64,000 bases of DNA from Tumebacillus avium (GTDB taxonomy: Bacteria > Bacillota > Bacilli > Tumebacillales > Tumebacillaceae), in the NCBI RefSeq assembly GCF_002162355.1, contig NZ_CP021434.1, positions 4,828,001 through 4,892,000 on the forward strand, written 5' to 3'. This document shows, one piece after another, positions 53,538 through 63,215 of this stretch (its first letter is position 1; each line of letters starts with the position of its first letter). The position numbers were made by a program, and so were the translations under genes. Below the pieces are notes generated by a model. It ran no database searches and was not told the DNA's origin. It saw nothing but the letters and a program-made list of their open reading frames with translations.

Positions 53538-54807
53538 AGTGCGGACGGGGCTGGCCTGCCGGGGCTTGGCGGTTCAGGATCTGGTTTTGGCAGAGCAGGC
53601 CGGAGACCTGATCGAGCTTGTCGGCGGGGATCGGCTTGCGGATGTCGTTTGCGGCCGCACGGTTGATGGCTTCGCGGAAGATCTGCTCGTTCGACCAGTA
53701 ATGGGTATGCGCCACGCCGTACAGCTTGAACTGCCAGAACAGCCTGCCCAGCGGGTTGCGCGGCTGCTTGCTGACTGGCAACTCATTGGCGAGGCGGATG
53801 TTGTCCACACAATCGTAATAGTCGAGATGTCCGGAGATCGGGTCGTCTGGGTGCCAGTAGTTGATCCAGCGCAGGTGCGGGAGGTAGTCCTGCACGCTGC
53901 TGGAGACGGTATACTCGTTCCCGCTTGGCATCTCGAGGAATTTTTTTCGATAACCGTTGACGTGTTTGATGACGAGTTGCTTGATGTAATCCGTTTGGCG
54001 CAGGTGCTCGCGGAGGAAGAATGCCACTTTGTCTAGCGGACTGCCAAACGTGATCAGCTCGAACTGCTTGTCCGCTTTGGCTGCAAAGGACGGGTTGACG
54101 TTCATCTCAAGGTTCACTTGGTTCAGCGCATCGTAGGCGATCACGCTGCCGAGGGAGTGGGCGGCGATGATGATTTTATCGTAATCGGCGTTGATCAGCC
54201 CGATCAGCTTGCGGGTCATGCCGTCCAGCACCGTTTGGCGGATTTCGTAAAATTTGGACTTGCTGTCGCTCGTGGTGTAGATCGCCGAATCGCCAAAGTA
54301 GTCGGCGCAGACCTGCGTGTATTTGCCCATCATCTTGCGTAACAGCGGATCGAAGGAGCCGGGCAGGAAACGCGTGACATTGCGCAAGGAATAGACGATT
54401 TGCAGGGCATTCCCCAGATGCTTGAGGTACCAGCGCCTGCCTTTTTGATAGCCTTCGTAGCGGTGTGCGAGGGTTTCATTTTCATCGTAAAATTTTTCTG
54501 CGCCGTTGGCCGTCTCGATCAGCCACTCGATGGTTTCGCCAAAGGAGATGTGGCGCGACATATCGGACGCCCAGTAATATTCATGCAGATCGAGTTCGAT
54601 CGGGACACTGCCCAGGGAGTAGCGCAGACGTATCGAGTCGTCCACATCGCCGTCCACGCGGCTGCGCATGTGCATCAGATCGACTTTTTCACCCGTTTGA
54701 TTGTAGAGGGCTCGCACAAGGCTGCGCGTGAACTCATCCAAGGTCTGATATCTGTCCTGCTCCCCTTGGCCGTGAACGACGAGCAGACCTACTTTTCTCG
54801 CTTGCAT
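53536..54807 (-). CDS. Lipase-like alpha/beta hydrolase
   Basis: 423 aa from the ATG at 54807 (GGGAGG 8 bases upstream); the longer frame from 54873 lacks a ribosome site. It starts with VGLLVVHGQGEQDRYQ (oxyanion strand, about 6-21). The nucleophile elbow is IIIAAHSLGSVIAYDAL (about 210-226), ITFGSPLDK marks the strand holding the acid, and INYWHPDDPISGH is a candidate for the acid and late residues. There is no signal peptide. It is of the general lipase/serine esterase type found in Bacillota; the substrate is unknown. Confidence 0.7.
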   Translation of the reverse strand: MQARKVGLLVVHGQGEQDRYQTLDEFTRSLVRALYNQTGEKVDLMHMRSRVDGDVDDSIRLRYSLGSVPIELDLHEYYWASDMSRHISFGETIEWLIETANGAEKFYDENETLAHRYEGYQKGRRWYLKHLGNALQIVYSLRNVTRFLPGSFDPLLRKMMGKYTQVCADYFGDSAIYTTSDSKSKFYEIRQTVLDGMTRKLIGLINADYDKIIIAAHSLGSVIAYDALNQVNLEMNVNPSFAAKADKQFELITFGSPLDKVAFFLREHLRQTDYIKQLVIKHVNGYRKKFLEMPSGNEYTVSSSVQDYLPHLRWINYWHPDDPISGHLDYYDCVDNIRLANELPVSKQPRNPLGRLFWQFKLYGVAHTHYWSNEQIFREAINRAAANDIRKPIPADKLDQVSGLLCQNQILNRQAPAGQPRPH

Positions 54808-54910
54808 GGTGTTGCCTCCCTTCGCTCTCCTGTGTAGTGTGTACAAGCTAAATGAGCGTTCATCCCTGTTCACACAACCTTTTAGGCAACCTTTTCAGAA
54901 AACCTTTGCA

Positions 54911-54941
54911 CAAAAAGAAGCCCCGCGCATGGCAGGGCTTC
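54911..54941 (-). terminator. Terminator of the MoxR-DUF58-DUF4129 operon
   Basis: On the minus strand GAAGCCC / GGGCTTC hairpin followed by TTTTTG. Confidence 0.75.
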
Positions 54942-54949
54942 GGGCTTGC

Positions 54950-56233
54950 TTATTTGGTTTTGTCGTTGTCGGACAGCTCTTGGCTGAGGACTTCCGCCCG
55001 CGGGAGCTTGTCGTCGACCGAATGTGCGCCGTAGCGCTCTTCCATGTAGTAGTCGGTCAGCTCTTGCATGGAAACTTGCAGGTTCGGCTGCTGCTCGGCG
55101 ATCTTGCCAATGTATTCGCTCGCCGTCTCGCCTGCGCCGCGCGTGTAGCCGGCTTTTTTCATGCTGAGCAGGAAACGGCGGTACGCTTTGCGCATCGGGG
55201 TCAAGCTGCCGAGGACGGGGGCGGCTGCCATTTTGCCTTTTTTCGGCTTCGCGGTGTGGATGAACTCGCGCATCTCGACGATGCCAACTGCCGCTTGCAA
55301 CTGCTGTGCGCGCTTCATGCGGCGCAGGTAGAAGAAGATCAAGAGCAAAAGCCCGATCGCCGACAAAATGAACAAGGTCGTCTCATTGAAGAGGTGCGAG
55401 CCGTCGTCCATAAACATAAACTCTTCGGTCGGCATTTCGCCATTCGCTTCTTTCATGTCTTCGATCTGTTGCTTGGCGCCTTGCGGGTCGCCGTTCGCTT
55501 TGAGCAGGTTGACGAAGTACTCCACCACGAAACCTACCGCGTAAAACACCGGTTCGATGACGGCAAGCACGACGCCGACCAGCCAGCGGAAGACAGGCAC
55601 GCCCAAGGTGTTCAAGATCCATCCGGCGACAAGCGTGATGCCGATAAAGAAGAGAGGCAGATTGTTTTGCAGTTTTTCCATGCGGGTGTTTGCGCCTTTG
55701 ACGCCGCGCTCCAAGCGCGAGGCCATCGACAGCGCCGTCATGCGCAGGAAGAGGAAAAGTACGAAAAAGGGCACCATCTTGCCCTGCCAGGACGGGTCAT
55801 CCCCGAAAAACATCGTGTAGACGATAAAACCGACGATCAATTGCAGATCGAGCTTGTATTGGCTGAGCAGGGCCTGACGGATGTAGCGCATGTCGTCGAT
55901 CGTCTGGCTCATCCGCAGGAGCAGGAACACGCCCAAGCCGCCAAAGATCAACAACGGCACCAGCATCTGTGACGGATCGATCCACACCATCGCCGCCACG
56001 CCAAGCGCCAGCACCACCGTGCCGCCGATCATGAACTTGCGGCGTTCGGCGAGCTCGTTGCGGCGGTAGATGAACAGAGCGACCGCCAGCAGCGCCGCCG
56101 CCATGCCCGCAAAGGCCGGGAGATAGCGGGTACCGGTTGGGACTAGGCCGATCAAAATGGTAAACATCGTCGTGACAGCCAAGGCCTGGCTGGCCAGTCC
56201 GAAGAGGATCACTTTGCGGTACTGCTTGTTCAT
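54950..56233 (-). CDS. DUF4129 membrane protein
   Basis: 427 aa. About seven helices lie at residues 8-225, a further helix at about 290-308, then the cytoplasmic DUF4129 region: LTPMRKAYRRFLLSMKKAGY and GETASEYIGKIAEQQP (about 345-395) and TDYYMEERYG. DUF4129 is normally the tail of TgpA-like transglutaminases; here there is no transglutaminase domain. It overlaps DUF58 by 4 bp. With MoxR and DUF58 it probably forms a membrane complex for assembly or cell-surface maintenance; the role is inferred. Confidence 0.8.
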   Translation of the reverse strand: MNKQYRKVILFGLASQALAVTTMFTILIGLVPTGTRYLPAFAGMAAALLAVALFIYRRNELAERRKFMIGGTVVLALGVAAMVWIDPSQMLVPLLIFGGLGVFLLLRMSQTIDDMRYIRQALLSQYKLDLQLIVGFIVYTMFFGDDPSWQGKMVPFFVLFLFLRMTALSMASRLERGVKGANTRMEKLQNNLPLFFIGITLVAGWILNTLGVPVFRWLVGVVLAVIEPVFYAVGFVVEYFVNLLKANGDPQGAKQQIEDMKEANGEMPTEEFMFMDDGSHLFNETTLFILSAIGLLLLIFFYLRRMKRAQQLQAAVGIVEMREFIHTAKPKKGKMAAAPVLGSLTPMRKAYRRFLLSMKKAGYTRGAGETASEYIGKIAEQQPNLQVSMQELTDYYMEERYGAHSVDDKLPRAEVLSQELSDNDKTK

Positions 56234-57387
56234 GCCGGCACCTCCTCGCCGCCGGCGAGCTCTTCGAGCTGCTCGACTTTGGCGTGTTCAACGTGAAGAG
56301 GCAGTACTGGAATCGCCGGTGACAAGCCGTGCAGGGAGTCGGCGATCGTATCCATCGCGATCAGGAGCAGCTGATGCCCTTCAGAACGCAGCATTTCGAT
56401 CTCCATCGCGATGTTCTCATCCCAATACGGGGTGATCACGACCAGCGTCGAGCGGTTGTGCAGGCGACCGCGCAAGTTGCGCAGAACGTCTTCGAACGGC
56501 GCGTTTGGCTTGTAGGACAGGTCGCCAAGCGCCATGAGCATCGCGTCCATCTGGCAGGGCAGGTTCTGGAGCGGAACGTTAAGCGATCCGGCGCCCGACC
56601 AGGAAGCGTTGGTGTAGAGGCCAAACGGAAAGCTCTGCGCTTCGGCGTCCTGGAACATCTTCGCCGTGATCCGGCACTGCTGTTCGACAACTTCGCGGAT
56701 CGTGCCCCACCAGTAGGTGGCGAAAAACTGCACGTTCATCACGACGTAAAAATCGGTCTCAGACGTGGTGTCGAACTGCTTGATCATCAACTCCCCCGTC
56801 CGGGCGGTCGCCCGCCAGTGGATCGCTTTGTACGGGTCGCCTTGGATGTAGGAGCGGATGCCGATCAAGCGCGAGGCGTCTTCCTGGTACCAGCGCACGA
56901 CCGAGCGTTCGCCGACCAACTCCTGCAGGCGCAGGTTGACTTCAAAATCCTCGGCGATGCGCGGGCGGACCAGAATGCGGCCGAAGATGTGCATCTGCTC
57001 AAACAGCCCCTTCAGGCCGATGCCGTCGCCATACTGGATCTCCGCTTTGTTCAGGCGGTGCATGCCGCGCTTGACGCGGATCTTGTGCATGCGCTGGACA
57101 CGCTGTCTCGGGAGCAGGAAGGTGCGATAGGCAACTTCTGTCCTTTCCTCGTCGCCTTCGAGGACGCGCAAGGCGGAAGGCAGTCCCATCACCAGCTCCA
57201 GCCAGGGGATCGGCAGCCAGGACTCATTTTCCAGCACCGTCCAGACTTCGACCTCTTCCCCGTCGTAGATGTTTTCTTCTGCGATGCGGATCGTCAGCTT
57301 GATTTTGCCTGCCGTGTAGCGCTCCCACAGTTTGGAGTAGCCGAAAACGACGAGGGCGAGGGCGACGACCCAGATCAGCGCGCTCAT
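56230..57387 (-). CDS. DUF58 domain protein
   Basis: 385 aa. One N-terminal helix (residues 3-18) is followed by a beta-rich region. The DUF58 hallmark IRSYIQGDPYKAIHWRATARTGELMIKQFD (in two parts, about 192-222) is clear, then a vWA-like fold. DUF58 proteins occur next to MoxR ATPases. Here it overlaps both neighbours by 4 bp, so the three are translationally coupled. Confidence 0.88.
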   Translation of the reverse strand: MSALIWVVALALVVFGYSKLWERYTAGKIKLTIRIAEENIYDGEEVEVWTVLENESWLPIPWLELVMGLPSALRVLEGDEERTEVAYRTFLLPRQRVQRMHKIRVKRGMHRLNKAEIQYGDGIGLKGLFEQMHIFGRILVRPRIAEDFEVNLRLQELVGERSVVRWYQEDASRLIGIRSYIQGDPYKAIHWRATARTGELMIKQFDTTSETDFYVVMNVQFFATYWWGTIREVVEQQCRITAKMFQDAEAQSFPFGLYTNASWSGAGSLNVPLQNLPCQMDAMLMALGDLSYKPNAPFEDVLRNLRGRLHNRSTLVVITPYWDENIAMEIEMLRSEGHQLLLIAMDTIADSLHGLSPAIPVLPLHVEHAKVEQLEELAGGEEVPA

Positions 57388-58352
57388 CTGGCCGCAGCCG
57401 GCGCTGCATCATCTTCGACCGGCACGGAAGCGTCGTTCAAAATGTCGTTCAGCACATCGTACGCTGTCTTTTGCTTCATCCGCATGGAGGAATCCAAGAC
57501 GAGGCGATGCGCGAGGACTTTCGGAGCCAGGTATTTGATATCGTCCGGAATCACGTAGTCGCGGCCGCGGATGACGGCCAGCGCCTGTGCCGCAGCGCCG
57601 AGCGCGATCAGGCCGCGCGGGGAAACGCCAAGCGCGACGCCGTCCCAGCTGCGCGTTTTGCGGACCAGCGAGATCAGGTAGTCTTCCACCTCTTGGGTCA
57701 TGTTGACGAGGCGGACTTCATCCTGCACTCCAATCACGTCTTCCGGCGACACGACCGCTTCGATCGCCGCGCGGGTCGCCTCTTGGCGCGACAGGCGGAA
57801 GATCGTGCGCTCTTCTTCGTGGGTCGGATAGCCAAGCGAAATGCGCATCAGGAAGCGGTCGAGCTGTGCTTCCGGGAGCGGGAACGTGCCGTGCGACTCG
57901 ATTGGGTTCTGCGTTGCGATCACAAAAAACGGCCGGTCCAGCTTGCGCGATACTCCGTCCGAAGTGATCTGCCCTTCTGCCATCGCTTCGAGCAGTGCGG
58001 ACTGGGTGCGCGGGATGGCGCGGTTGATCTCATCGGCCAGCACGAGCTGGGAGAACAAGGGGCCTTCGCGGAATTCGAACTCGCCCGTCTTTTGGTTAAA
58101 CACGGTGGTGCCGACCACATCGGACGGCAACAGGTCGGGCGTGCATTGGATGCGGGTGAATTTGGAGCCGATGCTGGCGGCCAGCGCCTTGGCCAGCACC
58201 GTTTTGCCGACGCCCGGCACGTCTTCGAGCAGCATGTGGCCGCCCGAGAACAGGCCGACGAGCAAGAGATCAAGCGTTTCTTCCTGGCCGACGATCACTT
58301 TGCCAACCTCGGCGCGAATTTTTTGCGCCACTTCATTGATTTTTTTTGTCAT
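57384..58352 (-). CDS. MoxR family AAA+ ATPase
   Basis: 322 aa. Walker A is LEDVPGVGKTVLAKALA (about 38-54), Walker B LVLADEINRAIPRTQSALLEAMAEG (in two parts, about 106-130), sensor 1 VIATQNPIESHGTFPLPEAQLDRFL (in two parts, about 148-172), and a C-terminal lid with SPRGLIALGAAAQA. MoxR ATPases are thought to act as chaperones with vWA-type partners, here the DUF58 protein. It is the first gene of the operon. Confidence 0.93.
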   Translation of the reverse strand: MTKKINEVAQKIRAEVGKVIVGQEETLDLLLVGLFSGGHMLLEDVPGVGKTVLAKALAASIGSKFTRIQCTPDLLPSDVVGTTVFNQKTGEFEFREGPLFSQLVLADEINRAIPRTQSALLEAMAEGQITSDGVSRKLDRPFFVIATQNPIESHGTFPLPEAQLDRFLMRISLGYPTHEEERTIFRLSRQEATRAAIEAVVSPEDVIGVQDEVRLVNMTQEVEDYLISLVRKTRSWDGVALGVSPRGLIALGAAAQALAVIRGRDYVIPDDIKYLAPKVLAHRLVLDSSMRMKQKTAYDVLNDILNDASVPVEDDAAPAAAR

Positions 58353-58484
58353 GACGAAATCTCCCCCATTGCTTTGAATTGCGGTGAACTACTTTCCTGT
58401 TTGGATTATATAAAATTTATCGAATATTCTGCTAGTGGTTTTCCAATTTGTTACTTAATCGTTATCTTTGTGTAATCTTGTCGA

Positions 58485-58512
58485 TAAAAAAGCGGCCTTA
58501 ACGCAGGCCGCT
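58485..58512 (-). terminator. Terminator of the nadE-reductase pair
   Basis: AGCGGCCT / AGGCCGCT hairpin followed on the minus strand by six T; it overlaps the reductase stop codon. Confidence 0.75.
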
Positions 58513-59379
58513 CATCTTTTCCAATTGCACGAGGATTGCTGCGATATCATCGTCACCGTGTCCGTTCGCTTTCGCCGCCACAAAAGTCTGGTGCGCCGCT
58601 GCGGTCGCCGGCAAGGATGCTTCCGCCTGTTTCGCCGCATCGAGCGCGAGGCCGAAGTCTTTTTCCATGTGCTTGAGCGCAAACGCTGCTGCGAAGTTGT
58701 CGTCTAGGATGTTTGGAGTTTTCATCGCGATGATCGGCGACGCGCAGGCGGTGGCGCCCACCATCTCGAGCAGGGTCGCACGGTCAAGCCCGGTCTTCGC
58801 GCCGAGCACCAGCGCTTCGGACAGGCCTTGCATGGTGATGCCAAGCAGCATGTTGATCACGAGCTTGGCATTGGCGCCTTGCCCGTTCTCGCCGAAGTAA
58901 AACGTCTTTTTGCCAAGCACGTCGAAGATCGGCAGGTGCTGTTCATACAGGTCGCGCGGTCCGCCGACGAGGATGACCAGCGTGCCGTCGGTGGCCGGCT
59001 TGACCGAGCCGGAGACGGGTGCGTCGAGGAAGCCTGCCCCTTTTTCCTGCAGCCGGGCTGCCGCTTGCCGGGACGCTTCCGGAGCGATGGTGCTCATGTC
59101 GATCACCGACTGCCCGGCGCGGACGCCGTTCAAGAGCCCGTTCTCGCCTTCCAGCACCGCTTGGAGCGCGGCGGAGTCGGACACCATCGTGATCACGACA
59201 TCGACCGTCTCCGCCAGCGACTTCGGCGAGTCGGCGAGCTTGGCCCCTTTTTCCACAAAAGGAGCTGCGGCAGACGCCGTGCGGTTGTAGACGGTGACGT
59301 CGTAGCCTGCCGCGAGCAGGTTGGATACCATCGGACGGCCCATGTTGCCAAGGCCGATCCAGCCGATTGTTGGCTTCAT
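58498..59379 (-). CDS. 3-hydroxyisobutyrate dehydrogenase-like NAD(P) reductase
   Basis: 293 aa. The Rossmann start is IGWIGLGNMGRPMVSNLL (about 4-21), followed by VYNRTASAA (about 31). The substrate motif is FLDAPVSGSVKPATDGTL (about 116-133), and the catalytic Lys lies in NGQGANAKLVINMLLG (about 165-180). It belongs to the beta-hydroxyacid dehydrogenase family (GarR, MmsB, YihU). The substrate cannot be fixed by sequence. It starts 1 base after the nadE stop, so the two are probably one operon. Confidence 0.87.
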   Translation of the reverse strand: MKPTIGWIGLGNMGRPMVSNLLAAGYDVTVYNRTASAAAPFVEKGAKLADSPKSLAETVDVVITMVSDSAALQAVLEGENGLLNGVRAGQSVIDMSTIAPEASRQAAARLQEKGAGFLDAPVSGSVKPATDGTLVILVGGPRDLYEQHLPIFDVLGKKTFYFGENGQGANAKLVINMLLGITMQGLSEALVLGAKTGLDRATLLEMVGATACASPIIAMKTPNILDDNFAAAFALKHMEKDFGLALDAAKQAEASLPATAAAHQTFVAAKANGHGDDDIAAILVQLEKMSGLR

Positions 59380-59380
59380 C

Positions 59381-60202
59381 TTAGTTCACGCCTCCTTCGC
59401 CCGGATACTTCGGTGGGGACACCAAAGGCATCGGGTTGCGCTTGTGTGCGCTGAGCTGGTACAGGCGGTCGATCTTGGCGATCGTCTCCGCGTCGCCCTC
59501 GCCCGTGCAGAGGTAGGTGTCGAGATCCTTGTAGGAGATGCCGATCTCCGCTTCGTCGGTGTGGCCTTCCCAGAGGTCGGCGCTTGGCGCTTTCGTCACC
59601 AACTGCTCCGGCATGCCGAGGTGCTTGGCGAGCAGGTAGATCTCCGCCTTGACGAGGTCGCCGAGCACGGAGAAGTCGCCGGCCGCATCGCCGTATTTGG
59701 TCTCATAGCCGATCGCCGTTTCCGACCAGTTGCAGGTGTTCGCCACGCGGTAGCCGAGCAGGGCGGCCATCCAGTATTCGGCGTTTTTGCGGAAACGCGG
59801 CTTGAGGTTGCCTTTGACCAGCGGGTTGTCCTGCCCCACGCGCAGCTCGGCAGGCAACGCTTCTGCGCTCTGCGCCATCACGCCGTGGAACTGGTTGACG
59901 ATCTCGCTGAAGTCAACTTCGATAAAACGAAATCCATATGTATCGGCGACGAGCTTGGCATCGCGGTGATGCACGGAGCTCGATTCGGCACCCATCCAGA
60001 GCGCAACGACTTTGTCAGGACCAAGCGCGCGGGCAGCCAGCGCGGCCGTCACCGCCGAGTCGATGCCGCCCGACAGGCCAAGCACGACGCCTTGGCCGCC
60101 TGTGCCCAGCACCTGGTCGCGGATAAACGCTTCGCGTTTCGCAATCTCTTCGTCCATTCTCGCTTCGAACCCACGCAAATGCTCTTCCATGCGCAAACTC
60201 AT
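59381..60202 (-). CDS. nadE: NAD+ synthetase, ammonia-dependent
   Basis: 273 aa from the ATG at 60202 (AAAAGGAG upstream); a longer open frame reaching into mntD has no ribosome site. The PP-loop is GVVLGLSGGIDSAVTAALA (about 38-56). KAPSADLWEGHTDEAEIG (about 205-222) is the conserved second loop. There is no glutaminase domain, so it uses ammonia, as in the Bacillus enzyme of similar size. It adenylates and amidates deamido-NAD. Confidence 0.93.
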   Translation of the reverse strand: MSLRMEEHLRGFEARMDEEIAKREAFIRDQVLGTGGQGVVLGLSGGIDSAVTAALAARALGPDKVVALWMGAESSSVHHRDAKLVADTYGFRFIEVDFSEIVNQFHGVMAQSAEALPAELRVGQDNPLVKGNLKPRFRKNAEYWMAALLGYRVANTCNWSETAIGYETKYGDAAGDFSVLGDLVKAEIYLLAKHLGMPEQLVTKAPSADLWEGHTDEAEIGISYKDLDTYLCTGEGDAETIAKIDRLYQLSAHKRNPMPLVSPPKYPGEGGVN

Positions 60203-60257
60203 GTTGTTCTGTCTCCTTTTGCCATCAAAGTATTGGCTACATTGTAACATAGCGCAA

Positions 60258-60289
60258 CAAAAAAGGCTGTCGCATTTCACGACAGCCTT
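60258..60289 (-). terminator. Terminator of the mnt operon
   Basis: AAGGCTGTCG / CGACAGCCTT hairpin followed on the minus strand by six T. It overlaps the 3' end of mntD and separates it from nadE. Confidence 0.8.
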
Positions 60290-61137
60290 CTTCTGGCGAG
60301 CAGTCCATATCTTGGCGAAAAACAGAACACGAGCAGGAACAGAAGCCCGGCCACCGAGGTCATCGCCCCGGCGATGGAAGCGTTCAGCGCCGCCGCCGCA
60401 AAATAGCCGAGGACGGCCGACAGCACGCCAAACAGCATCGACAAGAGCAGCATCACGCCCAGCCGGTCGGTCAACAGATACGCCGTCGCCCCCGGCACGA
60501 TCAGCATCGCGACGACGAGGATCGCCCCGACGCTTTCAAACGCGGCCACGGTGGTCAAGGAGACCAGGCCCATCAACACATAGTGCAGCAGAAGCACCGG
60601 AATGCCAAGCGCAGCAGCCATCGCCGGGTCGAAGGAGGTCAGCTTGAACTCTTTGTACAGCCCGCCGATCACGACCAAGGCCAGCAGGAACGTTCCGCCG
60701 ACCATCCAGACGGCGCGCGGCCCCCACTCCACTCCACCGATGATCAGCTGATTCCACGGCACATAAGCGATCTCGCCGTACAGCACGTGCTGCAGGTCGA
60801 TGTGCACGTCGCGGGCGAACAGGGAGATCAGCACCACCCCTACTGCAAACAGGGAGGTAAAAGTCACCCCGATCGCCGCATCCGACTGCACCCCGCTCTG
60901 ATGCAGGGTCTGCACCAGAAAGGCGGTGAGCAGTCCAAACACTGCCGCTCCGATCAGCATCGGAAAGGAGTCGAGCGTCCCGGAGACGAGAAAGGCGCAG
61001 GCGATCCCGGGCAAGGCGGTGTGCGAGATGGCGTCTCCCAGCATCGCCATCCGCCGCAGGATCAGAAAACTGCCGACAAACGCGCACGAGGCGGCAACCA
61101 GCGCCCCCGTGATCAAAATCCACGCAACGTGGCTCAT
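60277..61137 (-). CDS. mntD: Manganese/zinc ABC transporter permease, MntD-like
   Basis: 286 aa with about eight helices, an ABC-3 family permease. FILRRMAMLGDAISHTALPGIACAF (in two parts, about 25-49) and the coupling segment FKLTSFDPAMAAALGIP (about 163) are typical. It overlaps the mntC start by 4 bp. With MntC it forms the membrane channel for Mn(II) uptake in this operon; zinc is the alternative substrate. Confidence 0.9.
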   Translation of the reverse strand: MSHVAWILITGALVAASCAFVGSFLILRRMAMLGDAISHTALPGIACAFLVSGTLDSFPMLIGAAVFGLLTAFLVQTLHQSGVQSDAAIGVTFTSLFAVGVVLISLFARDVHIDLQHVLYGEIAYVPWNQLIIGGVEWGPRAVWMVGGTFLLALVVIGGLYKEFKLTSFDPAMAAALGIPVLLLHYVLMGLVSLTTVAAFESVGAILVVAMLIVPGATAYLLTDRLGVMLLLSMLFGVLSAVLGYFAAAALNASIAGAMTSVAGLLFLLVFCFSPRYGLLARRRLS

Positions 61138-62420
61138 TCGATTCGCCCTCCCGGTGTGAGTGTGGGCTCCAGATCATGCAGGCGCAGCAGGTGTTTGATC
61201 TCCAGTTTCAGATCCTGGGGCAACTGCGCGTCGAGATCGCCGGCGTCGCGGTCGATGCGCACCGCGCCCCATTTTGCTTCGTACATCAGGAAAATCTCCC
61301 ACATCCGCTGCTCCAAGGTCAGACGGTACGCCTTTTTCACGCCTCGATCGGTCAGGTAAAATTGCACTTCGCTGCGTTCGACCAATCCTTGCTGTTCGAG
61401 GCGGCGGAGCGTCTTTTGCACGGTGCGCAGCGCCTGCGGGCGGCGTCTTTGAATCTGCTCAGGTGTGAACAGGCGGGAGACGCCGTCTTTTTCGGTCAGG
61501 TCGTAGAGCGACTGCAGCACATTTTCTTCCGCCACTCGGGTGCGCAGTTTCAACAGCCGCAGCCCTTTCGCCAACAATCCCCGGCGCGGCGCGAACAGGA
61601 GCGAGAGCAGGAACAAGGACGTGCCGGACAAAACGATCACCGGCCCCGTCGGCAAATTGGCAGCCATCGCCGACACAAACGTGCCGATCGCTCCGGCCAG
61701 CGCCCCAAATCCTCCGGCGAGCAGCATCATCCGGTCGAGGCGCTCCGTCCAGTAGCGGGCAGCGAGCGCAGGCAGGATCAGCATCGCCGCCATCAGCACA
61801 ACGCCGACCGCCTGCAGGCCGATCACGACGGCGAGCACGATCAGGCTCATCAGCAGCAGATTGAACAGCCCCATCGGCATGCCGAGCCCGCGCCCGAAGC
61901 CGGGGTCGAAGGACAAGAGCTTGAACTCTTTAAACAGCAGCGCACAGAGCAGCACCAGCACGGCGGCCGCGCCCATCATCACCTGCACGTCAACGTCGGA
62001 CAGAGACGCCGCTTTCCCAAACAGGAAGCTGTCCAGACCGCTCTGGTTGCCGAGCGGGCTGTGCTGAATCCGGGTCAGCAGGACGATGCCGACGCCGAAG
62101 AACACCGATAAGACCAGCCCCAGCGCCGTGTCTTCCTTGATCCGCGAATACCGGGTGACCGCCGTGATGCAAAAGGCGGCCAAGACGCCTGCGACCGCCG
62201 CTCCGATCAGGAACAGGCCGATCGATTTGCTGCCAGAGAGCATAAAGGCGATGCAGATGCCAGGCAGTGCGGCATGCGCCACCGCGTCGCCCATCAGGCT
62301 GTGGCGGCGCAAAACGGCAAAGCAGCCGAGCACGCCGCTGGCCAGCCCGAGCAGCATGCAGGCGGCGAGCACCCAGCGCGTGTTGGGGTCAGAGAGAAGC
62401 GTCGAGAACAGGTCCGCCAT
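61134..62420 (-). CDS. mntC: ABC permease with C-terminal winged-helix (DtxR-like) domain, MntC-like
   Basis: 428 aa from the ATG at 62420 (GGAGGAGC upstream). Residues 1-285 form an ABC-3 permease ([20 protein letters not shown], about 30; [17 protein letters not shown], about 163). A cytoplasmic tail follows: a winged helix at about 305-370 ([20 protein letters not shown], then [23 protein letters not shown]) that reads like a DtxR/MntR repressor, but fused to a transporter. A permease of similar length occurs in Bacillus mntABCD. It overlaps mntB by 32 bp. Confidence 0.88.
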   Translation of the reverse strand: MADLFSTLLSDPNTRWVLAACMLLGLASGVLGCFAVLRRHSLMGDAVAHAALPGICIAFMLSGSKSIGLFLIGAAVAGVLAAFCITAVTRYSRIKEDTALGLVLSVFFGVGIVLLTRIQHSPLGNQSGLDSFLFGKAASLSDVDVQVMMGAAAVLVLLCALLFKEFKLLSFDPGFGRGLGMPMGLFNLLLMSLIVLAVVIGLQAVGVVLMAAMLILPALAARYWTERLDRMMLLAGGFGALAGAIGTFVSAMAANLPTGPVIVLSGTSLFLLSLLFAPRRGLLAKGLRLLKLRTRVAEENVLQSLYDLTEKDGVSRLFTPEQIQRRRPQALRTVQKTLRRLEQQGLVERSEVQFYLTDRGVKKAYRLTLEQRMWEIFLMYEAKWGAVRIDRDAGDLDAQLPQDLKLEIKHLLRLHDLEPTLTPGGRIE

Positions 62421-63186
62421 GGGCAGCACGCTCCTCCCGCAGTGGTGTGATCACGTCCGGCTGCTGCAGGTGAGACAGGCGTCCGCCGTACGTCTTTTGC
62501 AGGTTCTCCGCCGTAAACACTTCAGAGGTCGGGCCAAAAGCGATCTTGCGCATGTTGATCAAGAGCAACCAGTCAAAATACTCGGTCACCGTCTGCAGAT
62601 CATGGTGGACAACGATCACCGTCTTGCCGCCCTCTTTCAGTTCGGTGAGCAGCGCGATGATCGCTTTTTCGGTGGCGGCGTCAACCCCGGCGAACGGTTC
62701 ATCCATGAAGTAGACGGCCGCATCCTGTGCCAAAGCCCGGGCGAGGAACACGCGCTGCTGCTGGCCGCCGGAGAGCTGGGAGATCTGGCGGTGGGCGAAG
62801 TTCGCCATGCCGACTTTGTCCAGACAGCTCATCGCGATCTCGCGGTCTTCCTTTTTCGGGCGGCGGAACAGCCCGACATGGCCGTAGCGCCCCATCAGCA
62901 CCACGTCGAGCGCATCGGTCGGGAAATCCCAGTCCACCGACTCGCGCTGCGGCACATAGCCGATCAGTTTGCGCTGCGCCCCGTACGGCTTGCCGAAGAT
63001 TGACACCTCACCCGACGCACGCGGCACGAGGCCAAGAATGCTTTTGATCAACGTTGATTTGCCCGCTCCGTTTGGCCCGACGATGCCGATCAATTTCCCG
63101 CCGGGCGCTTCAAATTCCACTTCGCGCAACACCGGTTTGCCGTGGTAGGCCACGGTCAGATTCTCCACTCGCACCGGATGATTCAT
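62389..63186 (-). CDS. mntB: Manganese/zinc ABC transporter ATPase, MntB-like
   Basis: 265 aa. Walker A is [18 protein letters not shown] (about 34-51), Q-loop [14 protein letters not shown] (about 75), signature [18 protein letters not shown] (about 134-151), Walker [14 protein letters not shown] (about 155-167), and the switch His is in VIVVHHDL (about 188). The ESVDWDFP stretch is typical of the Mn/Zn ABC-3 ATPases. It drives import through MntC and MntD. Confidence 0.93.
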   Translation of the reverse strand: MNHPVRVENLTVAYHGKPVLREVEFEAPGGKLIGIVGPNGAGKSTLIKSILGLVPRASGEVSIFGKPYGAQRKLIGYVPQRESVDWDFPTDALDVVLMGRYGHVGLFRRPKKEDREIAMSCLDKVGMANFAHRQISQLSGGQQQRVFLARALAQDAAVYFMDEPFAGVDAATEKAIIALLTELKEGGKTVIVVHHDLQTVTEYFDWLLLINMRKIAFGPTSEVFTAENLQKTYGGRLSHLQQPDVITPLREERAAHGGPVLDASL

Positions 63187-63215
63187 GTTGGTCGCCTCCT
63201 TCTGGTATACAAGCT

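Noticed and set aside
54806..55972. 388-aa plus-strand open frame
   Set aside because: Antisense to the DUF4129 gene, with no motif and shadow-like composition.
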